Source of the DNA: Bryobacter aggregatus MPL3 | GTDB taxonomy: Bacteria; Acidobacteriota; Terriglobia; Bryobacterales; Bryobacteraceae | Direction of reading: 5' to 3' | Assembly (NCBI RefSeq): GCF_000702445.1 | Contig: NZ_JNIF01000003.1 | Location: 1,054,001 to 1,118,000 of the forward strand | DNA: 64,000 nt | Shown here: piece after piece, positions 45,550-54,556 of the stretch | Layout of the letters: each line of letters starts with the position of its first letter | How positions within the stretch are numbered: the stretch's first letter is position 1 | The notes under the pieces: generated by a model | The model's input: the letters and a program-made list of their open reading frames with translations, nothing else | Databases searched by the model: none | What the model was told of the DNA's origin: nothing | Program-made: the position numbers and the translations under genes

Positions 45550-47064
45550 TTGATACGGCACTGGCTATTCAGATTGGTGGTGGGCCTGCTCCTCATAGGA
45601 TTAGGTGCCACCGCTTTTTTTCTTTACGATGCTGCGTTCATTGTATTGGGCCCGCAGCAGGACGAGATACTCTGGTTACAATTCATTTCTCACCCGGGAA
45701 GTGCGCCCGCAGCTATATCTTCGCTGTTAGGTAGCCTTCCTCTTCTCGAGATGCCCTACCTGGGCAACATCAAGTACTTTCTATACCGATATGGGTGGCC
45801 AGATGTTTACGGTAATCTCGGAGCGTTACGAGGGCTGCCACTCTGCCTAACCTTAATCTCCCTCGTTGTTTGGGTCGATTTGGTCAAACGCTGGCTCGGA
45901 GCGCCTGGGGCCTTGTATTTTATGCTTCTGGTGGCTTTCAACCACGTGTTTTGGCTCACGCACATCTGTGACTGGGGGCCGATGGCGTTATCTAATCTTG
46001 CATTTGCCGTGGCAATGAACGTGTCGCTTGGCCGTAAATCTCCGAGCAACTGGGCCGCTTATTGCTGCGGAATTTCAATTGGGCTAGGTCTCTGGGACAA
46101 GCTCACATTTATCTGGCCTATCTGTCTAGTCTTAAGCAGCTATATTCTGATCCATCGTTGGACAACGAGTACTGCCCAACCTTCGTTGTACTTCTATTTT
46201 CGAGTAGCCGCTGGCCTGGCGCTTGGCAGTCTTCCGCTAGTCTTGGCTAACTTGATTGTGCCGGCAATCTCCTTACAAACGGAGACTCACTGGGACCTGG
46301 CTGTCATTCCTTACAAGTTGTCCGTATTATGGGCAGCTCTAGATGGAACAGTTTTGTACGGGTATATGACAAGTATTGAGTCCCCCACCCAATATGTTGA
46401 ACGTCTGCGTAGAGGCTTTGCTTCTCCTCTACCCTTGATCCTTCTGGTATTGCTTGTGATGGGAATCGTCAAGTATCTTCGCAGATGGGAGAACTCCTCA
46501 AGGTCTGAGCTGGATAATCTCTTACGTGCTTTCGCGCTGAGCTTATCTTTCATCCTTGCGTGGATGATCATGGCTGTGCGATCGAATTCTGGGTACAGCG
46601 TCCATCACATCGGACTTCTGTGGCCCGTGCCAGAAATCGTGCTGGCACTTCTGATCGAGAGTCTCCTTCGCACTTCGCCCCTTCTCAAAATTACTATTCT
46701 CTTGAGCTTAACGATTGCCCCAGTCAGCTTCTGGCTTACATTACGAGATGGTGGCCCGGGACTGTACTGGCATCCTGAGGTTCGTGAGCTAGCCACCATA
46801 TTGCAAAGAAAAAGGATCAAGACCGTTGAGTCCGCAGACTGGGGAATAGCGCTGCCTTTACTTTTTTACGCCCCCAGAAGCTTTGAGATCCGTGAAATCA
46901 ACACCCCAATACTTCGTGCGTCTGTAGGCTGCAGAAACTCCGAGTGCGCTGCCGTGGCATTAGCCAGACACGAATCAACCAAGATTGATTACCCTCCGGA
47001 TTGGATTATCCGAGACTCCGAGCAAAGGCCTGTTTATTGGGTGTGGTTCGGTCAAACTCAATAG
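45550..47064 (+). CDS. Multi-spanning membrane protein, possibly GT-C glycosyltransferase
   Basis: 504 residues, start uncertain (a TTG at 45550 gives MIRHWLFRLVVGLLLIGLGA). About ten hydrophobic segments; an acidic pair after the first helix (GPQQDEILWLQ) and DWGPMALSNLAF suit the GT-C/PMT-ArnT fold (GT39/GT83-like) of lipid-linked sugar transfer. The C-terminal region is soluble (EVRELATILQRKRIKTVESA). The function is inferred from topology only. AT-rich like its neighbours; 186 bases to the convergent permease gene hold nothing recognisable. Confidence 0.65.
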   Translation: MIRHWLFRLVVGLLLIGLGATAFFLYDAAFIVLGPQQDEILWLQFISHPGSAPAAISSLLGSLPLLEMPYLGNIKYFLYRYGWPDVYGNLGALRGLPLCLTLISLVVWVDLVKRWLGAPGALYFMLLVAFNHVFWLTHICDWGPMALSNLAFAVAMNVSLGRKSPSNWAAYCCGISIGLGLWDKLTFIWPICLVLSSYILIHRWTTSTAQPSLYFYFRVAAGLALGSLPLVLANLIVPAISLQTETHWDLAVIPYKLSVLWAALDGTVLYGYMTSIESPTQYVERLRRGFASPLPLILLVLLVMGIVKYLRRWENSSRSELDNLLRAFALSLSFILAWMIMAVRSNSGYSVHHIGLLWPVPEIVLALLIESLLRTSPLLKITILLSLTIAPVSFWLTLRDGGPGLYWHPEVRELATILQRKRIKTVESADWGIALPLLFYAPRSFEIREINTPILRASVGCRNSECAAVALARHESTKIDYPPDWIIRDSEQRPVYWVWFGQTQ

Positions 47065-47250
47065 CCAGACGCCAAAGCTCCACCGCCTCCGCTTCCACTG
47101 AAAAGACGGTATGCGTGAGAGCAACTCACTCCTCAAGCTGGAACTTAGTATTGGATCCAGACGGCAGGCGTTCTATCTGCGGCTTCTTTGACTTTGAGAT
47201 CGTTCAACTGGGAGAGGATCTCAAAGACCTGTTCCGTGAACTACCGCCTC

Positions 47251-49698
47251 CTAGCTCGACCGCAACACCTCCGATGGATCGCTCCGGGAGGCCAGAACGG
47301 CGGGCAGCGCGGCTGCGGCCAGGGCCGTCGAGGCCAGCAAGCCCCCAGCTAGAATCCAGGTGGACGGGTCGGCGCCAGTGATTCCGTAAAGTAAGGATTC
47401 CGACAGGCGCATCGCTGCAACACAGAGGATCGAACCCGCAACGAAGCCGACCAGCGATACGGCAGCCACCGGCCGCAACATCGCCTGCACCACCTCAAAG
47501 CTCGAAGAGCCGAGCGCCAGGCGAATGCCGATCTCGCCTCTGCGCTGCGCCACCGAATAGGCGACCGTTCCATAGAGCCCGATCAGCGAGAGGATCAGTG
47601 CGATCGAGGCAAGTGCGCCCAGGCACCAAGCGGCCAGGCGCTCCTGGGCAAGCACAACTGAGGCATAGGCGGCGAGTGTTTGCGGAGCATCGAGAACCGC
47701 ATCGGGCGCCAGTTGCGCCAGCGCTTGCTGCAAGGACGGCAACGCCTGCAGGGAGTTGTCCCGGGCCAGGACGATCACCGACAACGATGCGCGCGTGCCG
47801 GGAGTAATCGGGAAGTAGATGCGCGGCGGAACCGCATCGCGATAGGAACGGCGCACCTGATCTTTCACCAAGCCCACAATCGCAATGTCCTGGCCGCGCA
47901 CTTGCACGCGCTTGCCAATCGCGTCCCCGCCCCAATACTGGTCTGCCAATTCCTGATTGACGATGGCGACTTTCGATTGGCCTTGCAGGTCGAGCGCCGT
48001 GAAATCGCGGCCGCGTAGCAAGGAGGACCCAGTGAGATCGAAGAAGCCCGGGCTGATCTCATTGCTATCCATGCTGTTCCGGATCGGTTCCTGCTGCGTC
48101 GATGGCGCAAGGATCTGCACTTCGGTTGCAGAACGGACGCCACTCGACGGCAATACATTGGCGAAGACAACGCGCTGCACGGCGGGGAACTGTTGCATGC
48201 GTGAGGGGAGCTCGCGTGCGATCTTGGCCTGGACTTCGAGAGAGTTCTCCGACTGGGGCAATTGCAACTTGGCGAGGAAGAGATTGCCGGCACGCAGGAA
48301 GGAGTCCGATTCGGCGGCACTCTGGAAGGTGCGTAAGAAGAGGCCAGCCTGCACCAGCAGCACCAGCGAGATGGCGATCTGCGCAGCGCTCAGTACGTAA
48401 CGAGTGTTCCACCGCCGCCAGCCGAGGCGCGAGGTTGCTCCCCGTAGATTCAAGGCCGTGGTCAAGTCCGTTCGTAAGAAGTGCCGTACCGGAGCCAGGC
48501 TGACTCCAATGCAGATCAGGATTCCAATCGCGGCGCAGAAGCTGAGGGAGCGCCAGTCGACGGAAAGGTCGAGAGTGAGAGGCACGGAAAGAATTTTGGG
48601 GAAGCTGGAAAGTCCCTTGGTGAGAGCCACACCCAGGAGCAACCCGAGGCCGCAGCCACCTAGCGCGAGGATCAGGCTTTCCGCGAGGAGAAGTTTGAGC
48701 ACCGCCCGAGGCTTAGCGCCGAGCGCAATGCGGACACTGATTTCCCGTTCCCGATGTGCCGCGCGCGTGAGCAGGAGCATCGCGACATTGGCGCAAGCAA
48801 TGACGAGAACACTTGCCGCAACGAGAATCAATACGAGAAGCACGGTCACTACGTTTGCTCGGGCTCCGGGCCAGAAGCGTGCCTGTCCAAGTGGCATCGC
48901 AGTGGCGATCCAAGTCTTTTGCGGGTTCCGATCGCGTTCGGGATGATCGAGGTTGATTCGCCTAGCTAGCGCTTCCACCTCGGCTTGAGCTTGATCGAGG
49001 CTGACCTGGTCTCCCAGACGGGCAGTGACGACCATCGAGCGCATGCCCCACTCGCGGAGTATCTCGACCTGCGCCAGAGCGGGCACCGCCTCCCGATAGA
49101 AGCGCATCGGAATCCAGACCTGCGGCCGCTCGCCCCAATCCATCACGATGCCGCGGAAGGCTGCCGGCAGCACGCCGATGATCGCGAAGGAGCTTGCGCC
49201 CACCTGCATTGTCCGGCCCAGAAGATTCGGATCGCTTTGGAAGCGATCCCGCCAGAGTTGCTCGCTGATCAGCACGGCGGGCTCGCGATCGGCGGCATTG
49301 AAGTCGCGGCCGAGGCGGGGCGCGACGCCAAGTACCTGCAGATAGTTGTCACTCACAAGCTCAGCGGAAAGATTTTCTCTGCGCTCTGCGAGGCGGACTG
49401 AGAGCGGGAGCCGCAAATAGGCGAGCATCCCGGAAAAGGAGCGTGCGCTGCTTTGGTAGTAGTTGAAATCGAGCCAGGAAAGAGCGTTGAAGGTCTTCGG
49501 GTCCTGAGTATTGTTGTGGTAGATGGAGACCAGACGATCAGGCTGGGTAATGGCGGGCAAGGGGCGAAAGAGGACCGCATCAATCACGGCAAAGATCGCA
49601 GCGTTGGGGCCGATGGCCAGAGCGAGGGAGAGGATTGCGATGGAAGTAAATACTGGTGTCCGATAAAGAGCCCTGGCAGCGACAATCAGATCTTTCAT
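47251..49698 (-). CDS. ADOP-type ABC permease, short form without PadR partner
   Basis: 815 residues from the ATG at 49698 (MKDLIVAARALYRTPVFTSI); the open frame upstream is not homologous. Two repeats of MacB core plus FtsX domain: AILSLALAIGPNAAIFAVID, HREREISVRIALGAKPRAVL, then QRRGEIGIRLALGSSSFEVV and a final FtsX segment. Unlike the copy at 36.2 kb it lacks the N-terminal cytoplasmic segment and has no adjacent PadR gene. No ATPase is nearby. Confidence 0.9.
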   Translation of the reverse strand: MKDLIVAARALYRTPVFTSIAILSLALAIGPNAAIFAVIDAVLFRPLPAITQPDRLVSIYHNNTQDPKTFNALSWLDFNYYQSSARSFSGMLAYLRLPLSVRLAERRENLSAELVSDNYLQVLGVAPRLGRDFNAADREPAVLISEQLWRDRFQSDPNLLGRTMQVGASSFAIIGVLPAAFRGIVMDWGERPQVWIPMRFYREAVPALAQVEILREWGMRSMVVTARLGDQVSLDQAQAEVEALARRINLDHPERDRNPQKTWIATAMPLGQARFWPGARANVVTVLLVLILVAASVLVIACANVAMLLLTRAAHREREISVRIALGAKPRAVLKLLLAESLILALGGCGLGLLLGVALTKGLSSFPKILSVPLTLDLSVDWRSLSFCAAIGILICIGVSLAPVRHFLRTDLTTALNLRGATSRLGWRRWNTRYVLSAAQIAISLVLLVQAGLFLRTFQSAAESDSFLRAGNLFLAKLQLPQSENSLEVQAKIARELPSRMQQFPAVQRVVFANVLPSSGVRSATEVQILAPSTQQEPIRNSMDSNEISPGFFDLTGSSLLRGRDFTALDLQGQSKVAIVNQELADQYWGGDAIGKRVQVRGQDIAIVGLVKDQVRRSYRDAVPPRIYFPITPGTRASLSVIVLARDNSLQALPSLQQALAQLAPDAVLDAPQTLAAYASVVLAQERLAAWCLGALASIALILSLIGLYGTVAYSVAQRRGEIGIRLALGSSSFEVVQAMLRPVAAVSLVGFVAGSILCVAAMRLSESLLYGITGADPSTWILAGGLLASTALAAAALPAVLASRSDPSEVLRSS

Positions 49699-49792
49699 GG
49701 GCAGATCATATCCGTTGCCTCTTGCCGAGACAAGGCTTGTGAGAACGGCGTCCTCGTGTTTACTGGTGCTGCGTTTCCAGGATCTCTTGGAA

Positions 49793-50933
49793 TCAGTTCT
49801 CGTAAAGAGAGACGACTTTGTCGAGTGAGTAGTGATCAACGATGCGTTGGCGCGCCGCCTGGCCGAGCCCGTTGCACAAATCCACTGAAGCGAGTAGCCT
49901 TTGGAGCGCGGCCGCAATCGCGCTGATCTCCGCAGTAGGCACCAGGAGGCCGTTCTCCTCATTGAGAATGAGCTGTCTATTTGCAGGAATGTCGCTCACC
50001 ACAGAAGGCAATCCAGAAGCCATGCCTTCGGCCAGAGCACAAGAAAATCCCTCACTCGGGGAGGTGAGGGCAAAGAAATCCGCCGCGCGACACCAGAGAG
50101 CAACCTCAGCAACTGGCCTCAAGCCGGCAAAGATAATCTGCTGCTGTGGAATGCCGAGTGAGTTTGCTTGCGTAGTGAGAGCGGTGCGCTGGGGGCCATC
50201 GCCACAAAGAACCAGCAGAGCCTGGGGCATTTGACGCCAGACGACGGCGAACGATTCAAGCAACCACGGAAGGCCTTTTTCGGGAGATAGCCGGCCAACA
50301 TAGAGCACAATGCGAGCATCCACGGGCAAGCTCAACTGTTGGCGCAACTGGTTCTTCTCTGCTCCATCCGCAGCCGGATGGAACTGGTTGGTATCGGTTG
50401 GGTTCGGCATCCCAAAGAGCTGCTCTTGAAGAAAGCCGTCAGAGATCACCTCATCGACCATCCCCTGATTCAGGACCATCAGCCGGGAGGCCCAGCGGTT
50501 GAGCCAATCCAGTTCAAAACGTCCAGCCCGGCTCCCTCTCATCAAGGGAATCACACCACTGGCCCCAAACTTCATGATGATTGGCTTACCGAGCAAGCGA
50601 GCCACAGGCAAGCCAGCGGCCAAATGGAGGCCCTGCATCAGGAAGTAGACAATCTGGTAGTTTTTCCGTTCCCGCCAGAGGGACCAAGCAACACGCAAGG
50701 CAAAGGTTATGTCCTTCATTCTCCCGCGGCTGCCGGGTGAGAATGCGGGTTGGAACACCAGCAGGATCAATCCAGTCGCGCAGTTCCGGCATAGGGAGTC
50801 CTCCCGCACACAGCACCTGTACCTTGTGGCCCCGCCGCATCATGCCAGCGCTAACGCGCTGGGCTTCTACTTCACTGCCGCCGATGTGCGGAGGATAAGT
50901 GTCAGAGATCAGGAGGAAGGAAAGCGGTTTCAT
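49793..50933 (-). pseudogene. GT4 glycosyltransferase split by a frameshift
   Basis: The N-terminal part (start 50933; MKPLSFLLISDTYPPHIGGS) reads to about ILTRQPR near 50725; the rest (RMKDITFALRVAW ... VVSLYEN, ending 49793) is in the next frame. Joining at a CCC/GGG run (50723-50725) gives a GT-B enzyme of about 379 residues with the GT4 motifs VLYVGRLSPEKGLPWLLESF and SPSEGFSCALAEGMASGLPS. A one-base insertion in the G run explains it, or a sequencing error. It would transfer a sugar from a nucleotide donor. It overlaps the upstream methyltransferase remnant by four bases. Confidence 0.85.
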
Positions 50934-51388
50934 GCGCGAACCGGAGGCATCGAGAGAGCAAGTCCTTCGATCTCGGAGCCATCATGCAAACGCTCGATTA
51001 AGTGCCAGCCTTGAGGACGAAGCTCAAAGATACTGGTGTGATTGATGAAGTTGTCTTCCGTTGTGCGTCCGACGATCCAGATTCCCCCTGGAACCAGACT
51101 CGCTTGCTTCAGAAGTTCCTCTGAGAAGTACGAGCGGTTCAGGATGTTCATCGTCCGGATGACCTGGCAAGGCTTTTCAGCTCGATCAAAAATCGATTGA
51201 GACCGGAACGAGAGAGTGTTGCTCGACTGCGCCAACGCGAAAGCGGGCACTTCTGTACTTGCATGCAACCCGGGCTCTGACGATGGCCCCCTTGTATCGT
51301 GTCGAGACTTGACCTTTAAAAAACCGTGTACAGCGCGAGCAATGTGCCCCTGCTCGAGGGCAAGACATTGCTGGTTTGGCGCTGGCAA
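50930..51388 (-). pseudogene. SAM-methyltransferase-like C-terminal remnant
   Basis: Only the last about 85 residues look conserved: IRTMNILNRSYFSEELLKQA, PGGIWIVGRTTEDNFINHTS, WHLIERLHDGSEIEGLALS, resembling the final strands of class I methyltransferases found beside glycosyltransferases. The frame continues upstream to 51388 without similarity, and no SAM-binding GxGxG segment is present in any frame, so the 5' half seems deleted. Its stop overlaps the glycosyltransferase ATG, showing the two were once coupled. Confidence 0.6.
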
Positions 51389-51505
51389 CTATTGGGAGGA
51401 ACCACAGGTTGGAGTTACGAAGACGTCTGGTGCGATGAGGCATGGCTCAAAGTCCAGGAAGCAGTTCCGCCCTTTGGTTGCGTCCAGTCTCTAGATACCG
51501 TTTGA
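51326..51505 (+). pseudogene. Short coding-like fragment, possible 3' gene remnant
   Basis: 59 codons from a GTG at 51326 (an in-frame stop lies at 51317). The product is Trp-rich and has a coherent feel: NVPLLEGKTLLVWRWQLLGG, TGWSYEDVWCDEAWLKVQEA, VPPFGCVQSL. No ribosome-binding site precedes the GTG, so it is more likely the C-terminal remnant of a lost gene, facing the truncated methyltransferase across a probable deletion joint. No family recognised. Confidence 0.35.
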
Positions 51506-51518
51506 GGGCTCCCATAGA

Positions 51519-51752
51519 ATGGAGCAGATGCCGCTTGCAAAGGTGGTTGGCTATCAGAAAGACGCAGAGGACGAGTGGGTGGCAGTGCTGGCCTGCGGCC
51601 ATACGCGGCACCTCCGCCATCGCCCCCCGTGGGAGCTCCGCCCATGGGTTTTGACGGAAGAAGGCCGCGCGGCTTTTCTGGGTACAGACCTCAATTGCAC
51701 GAAGTGCGAAGACAGTCCATCACCACTTACGATCCCGCCGACACCGGTGTGA
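51519..51752 (+). CDS. DUF3565 family protein
   Basis: 77 residues from ATG 51519 (ATG 51528 possible). The family pattern is clear: VGYQKDAEDEWVAVLACGHT, RHLRHRPPWELRPWV, GTDLNCTKCED, with conserved CGH, RH.PPW and CxxC, suggesting metal binding. Function unknown. Its end overlaps the convergent SRPBCC gene by 26 bases. Confidence 0.85.
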   Translation: MEQMPLAKVVGYQKDAEDEWVAVLACGHTRHLRHRPPWELRPWVLTEEGRAAFLGTDLNCTKCEDSPSPLTIPPTPV

Positions 51753-52212
51753 GGGGGCGGGTGCGACCGGTTTCGAGCAGTGTCTTGAGATTCGAAAGGA
51801 CCTTGGGCCAGCCGTTCGAAATCCCGCCCAGCATCTTGGGGTCGCCCTGCAGGTCTTCGTGCGTGACGGTCAGGCGAACCGTCCCATCGCTCTGCGCTGC
51901 AATGTCGAAGCTGACACGCGAATGTTTGGAATCGTCATCGGCCTCCTGCGGCCTCGCCCATGTGATCACCAAACGATGCGGAGGATTGCTCTCGAGGACC
52001 TTGCCGGTGATGTGAACCGTGCGCCCCTCGTCGAGGAGTTGGTGCTCCCAGGAAGAACCGGGCTTCCAATCCGATACATTCACATGCGCAGGACCATAGT
52101 CATTCGGACCCGTCCAATACTGGCTTGCCACATCCGTATCGACCAATGCTTGCCACACCTTCTCCGGCGTTGTCGTGATGTAGGTTACGTACACAAAGTC
52201 AGGTTTAGTCAT
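51727..52212 (-). CDS. SRPBCC (AHSA1-like) domain protein
   Basis: 161 residues from the ATG at 52212, preferred over the ATG at 52218 because AAGGGG is then six bases away. DFVYVTYITTTPEKVWQALV, YWTGPNDYGPAHVNVSDWKP, TVRLTVTHEDL and GWPKVLSNLKTLLETG are the Aha1-like hydrophobic-pocket fold. The start lies inside the ArsR gene, giving an arsR-SRPBCC pair, a widespread regulator/effector arrangement of unknown ligand. Confidence 0.9.
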   Translation of the reverse strand: MTKPDFVYVTYITTTPEKVWQALVDTDVASQYWTGPNDYGPAHVNVSDWKPGSSWEHQLLDEGRTVHITGKVLESNPPHRLVITWARPQEADDDSKHSRVSFDIAAQSDGTVRLTVTHEDLQGDPKMLGGISNGWPKVLSNLKTLLETGRTRPLTPVSAGS

Positions 52213-52543
52213 TGTCATCCCCTTCCAATTTCTGTTTGAGATTGCGCAGCGCATCGAGGCGGCTGCGCTCGAACTTTCCAATCCAGCGCTTATGAATCTC
52301 GTGCAGAGGCACCGGATTCAAGTAGTGGAGTTTCTCCCGGCCTTGGCGCAACATCGAGACGAGGTTTGCATCTTCGAGCTGTTGCAAGTGCTGGGTTACA
52401 CCTTGGCGAGTCATGTCCATGTGTTCACACAGTGAGGTGAGAGTCTGGCCATTCTCCTGATGCAGCAGGTCCAGCAAGCGCCTGCGGTTCGGGTCCGCAA
52501 GTGCTTTGAAGACTTTGTCCATATCGAGAGAATGTGTGGCCAA
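52205..52543 (-). CDS. ArsR-family transcriptional regulator
   Basis: 112 residues. Winged helix: MDKVFKALADPNRRRLLDLL, LTSLCEHMDMTRQGVTQHLQ, LEDANLVSMLRQGREKLHYL. No cysteine metal-binding motif (ELCVCDL type) is present, so it is the non-metal ArsR subtype that pairs with SRPBCC proteins. It probably represses its own operon, which includes the coupled SRPBCC gene and perhaps the second SRPBCC gene 87 bases upstream. Confidence 0.92.
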   Translation of the reverse strand: MATHSLDMDKVFKALADPNRRRLLDLLHQENGQTLTSLCEHMDMTRQGVTQHLQQLEDANLVSMLRQGREKLHYLNPVPLHEIHKRWIGKFERSRLDALRNLKQKLEGDDND

Positions 52544-52630
52544 TCGATCACTCCGTACCAGGATTCCCGAGGCGAGGGCCAGGAAGGGTTCCCAGCGTCC
52601 CGCACGCTCAAGCCCTTCATTGTCGGTGCT

Positions 52631-53077
52631 TTAGTTCCAGTTGTCGATCTTGACGTCGTTCGGGTCAGGAGTTCCTTGGCCGGTTTCCAGCAGGGATTTT
52701 AGGCTCATCAGAAAGATGGCCCACTTGGTGCTGCAATGGTGCATGAACTCCACCGGTTCCTTCCAACCCTGGTGATAAAACAGGATGATGGCGTAGTCGC
52801 CCTCTTGTTTGAGCTCCCAACGGACCGTTGTGCCAATCCATTCCGCAGGGCCGTCCACCACTTCCCACAGCACAGACTTGGCGGGTTGAAGCTCTAAAAC
52901 TTTCATGTCAAAGCCGCCGCGTCCTTGTAGAAAGCGAAACCGGAGCGCGCTGCCAATCTGACTTTCGCCTGTCGTGTCCTGCGTCCACCAGGCAGCCAGG
53001 CCGTCGCGAGTACTGAGCGCCTCATAGACTTGATCGAGCGACGCTTTGATGCCGATTCTATGTAGAATGTCCACCAT
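52631..53077 (-). CDS. SRPBCC (AHSA1-like) domain protein
   Basis: 148 residues from the ATG at 53077 with AGGAGAG upstream. VDILHRIGIKASLDQVYEAL, GLAAWWTQDTTGESQIGSAL, WEVVDGPAEWIGTTVRWELK and FLMSLKSLLETGQGTP match the Aha1/START fold. It is a paralogue of the protein at 51727-52212 and lies upstream of the ArsR gene on the same strand. Confidence 0.9.
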   Translation of the reverse strand: MVDILHRIGIKASLDQVYEALSTRDGLAAWWTQDTTGESQIGSALRFRFLQGRGGFDMKVLELQPAKSVLWEVVDGPAEWIGTTVRWELKQEGDYAIILFYHQGWKEPVEFMHHCSTKWAIFLMSLKSLLETGQGTPDPNDVKIDNWN

Positions 53078-53267
53078 TTTCAAACTCTCCTTGCTGACAA
53101 TAATAGGCAAGCATTTACTTGCATGTCAAGACAGAGTGCACGCCCTGCATGCGGCGCAGGGGCGCAAAAAAATAGTGGGAATTGGATTGCTGCAGGGGAG
53201 GCGGCGCCATCCCAGGTGGTCCAAGGATGAGAGAAACGGTCACGCCACTCAGTGGCCAGGCGCGAAG

Positions 53268-53552
53268 CTAGTCCACAAAACCACGCCAGGTGTTGCCTTT
53301 TTCGTCGCGGAGTACGATTCCGTTCCCAGAGTCGGAGATGCCGGAAACATGATTCCCGTCCTCGTCACGGAAGCGGAAACGCACCATCGTCTCGTAAACT
53401 TCCGCGATTCCTCGCCACTCCCGTCCATGTTCGTCTCGCAGACGGATGAAATCTCCGTCGCCAAAGCCATGTAGAACCTGGTTGCCGCTGCCCTGGAAGC
53501 GGTAATATCCGGACGGCACGGAACTGCCACGTCGCCGACGATTGTGTAACAT
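53268..53552 (-). CDS. Small hypothetical protein with tandem beta repeats
   Basis: 94 residues. After a basic, Gly/Ser-rich start come three related units: IRLRDEHGREWRGI, FRFRDEDGNHVSGI and IVLRDEKGNTWRGF, spaced about 20-24 residues, consistent with a small repeat sheet or beta-hairpin array that may bind ligand or protein. No family recognised, no signal peptide. It lies 36 bases downstream of murB on the same strand and may be its last operon gene. Confidence 0.6.
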   Translation of the reverse strand: MLHNRRRRGSSVPSGYYRFQGSGNQVLHGFGDGDFIRLRDEHGREWRGIAEVYETMVRFRFRDEDGNHVSGISDSGNGIVLRDEKGNTWRGFVD

Positions 53553-53588
53553 CTGTGCGCCAGCTATCGACTGGAGCGGCGCAGAACT

Positions 53589-54548
53589 TTAGTGGCTGAC
53601 GCGGTCCGCAAACCCGACATACTGCACCTCTTCCTCCAATTGGAGGTCAAAGGCCGCCAGCACCCGGGCCTTGAGTTCATCGATCAACTCACAGACTTCG
53701 GCAGCCGTCCCCGATCCGGTGTTGTAGATCAGATTCGCGTGGTAGCTGGCCACCTCAATGCCGCCGCGCTTCATACCCTTGGAACTGACCTGTTCCAAAA
53801 ACCAGGCCGAAGGAACTTTTCCTGCCCGCATGACGCCTTGGGGGACACTGTTCAGCGCCTTCTCAGGCAAGCCGGCGACCAGTAAGTTTTTGAAGATGCT
53901 CCCAGCACACTTCATCGTCGGCGGAAACTTCTCGTTGCGGGTCGCCAGGATTTCGGCTGCGGTCTGCCGGATCTCGAGACGATCGCCCTCCACCAATCGA
54001 AGCTGCGCATCGAGCAGAATCCAGTCTTTGTGCGATTTGAAGCCACTGGTGCGGTAGGCAAAGCGGCAATCCGGATTCGACACTTCGCGGACGGAGAGGC
54101 CATCGAAAACGCGCACGTTCTCGACAAAATCCATGATCGTCTGGCCGTAAGCGCCGGCGTTGCCGTAGATCGCACCGCCCAGCCAGCCCGGAATCCCGGT
54201 CATCCGCTCCATACCCGTCAGGCCCAAATCACTATGAAAATCAACGACGTCCTGCCAGACGGCGCCGGTCTCGGCTGTCGTGATGCCGCCTTTGCGCGCA
54301 ATCCGCTTGCCCACAAAACGCAGCACCGCTCCGTCAAAGCCGGCATCGGAGACGATCAAATTGGAACCACCGCCCAAGGTGAGGAGAGGCAGCTTCTGTT
54401 CTCGCAATGTGTTCACCACGTGCGGCAACGCGGCCGCATCTTGCACGTCCACCAGGTATGCGGCCGGTCCGCCGAGTCCAAATCGGGTGAACCCGCTCAT
54501 TGCCACGTTTTCCCGAACTATGACATTCGGCCCAAATCCTTGCATCAT
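53589..54548 (-). CDS. murB: UDP-N-acetylenolpyruvoylglucosamine reductase
   Basis: 319 residues. FAD-binding LLTLGGGSNLIVSDAGFDGA, MTGIPGWLGGAIYGNAGAYG, YRTSGFKSHKDWILL and the short type II-like C-terminal end (VPSAWFLEQVSSKGMKRGGI, GTAAEVCELIDELKARVLAA, EEEVQYVGF) identify MurB. It reduces the enolpyruvyl group to give UDP-MurNAc in peptidoglycan synthesis. No other mur genes are adjacent. Its start lies only eight bases from the divergent DUF2461 start. Confidence 0.95.
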   Translation of the reverse strand: MMQGFGPNVIVRENVAMSGFTRFGLGGPAAYLVDVQDAAALPHVVNTLREQKLPLLTLGGGSNLIVSDAGFDGAVLRFVGKRIARKGGITTAETGAVWQDVVDFHSDLGLTGMERMTGIPGWLGGAIYGNAGAYGQTIMDFVENVRVFDGLSVREVSNPDCRFAYRTSGFKSHKDWILLDAQLRLVEGDRLEIRQTAAEILATRNEKFPPTMKCAGSIFKNLLVAGLPEKALNSVPQGVMRAGKVPSAWFLEQVSSKGMKRGGIEVASYHANLIYNTGSGTAAEVCELIDELKARVLAAFDLQLEEEVQYVGFADRVSH

Positions 54549-54556
54549 TGATTAGT

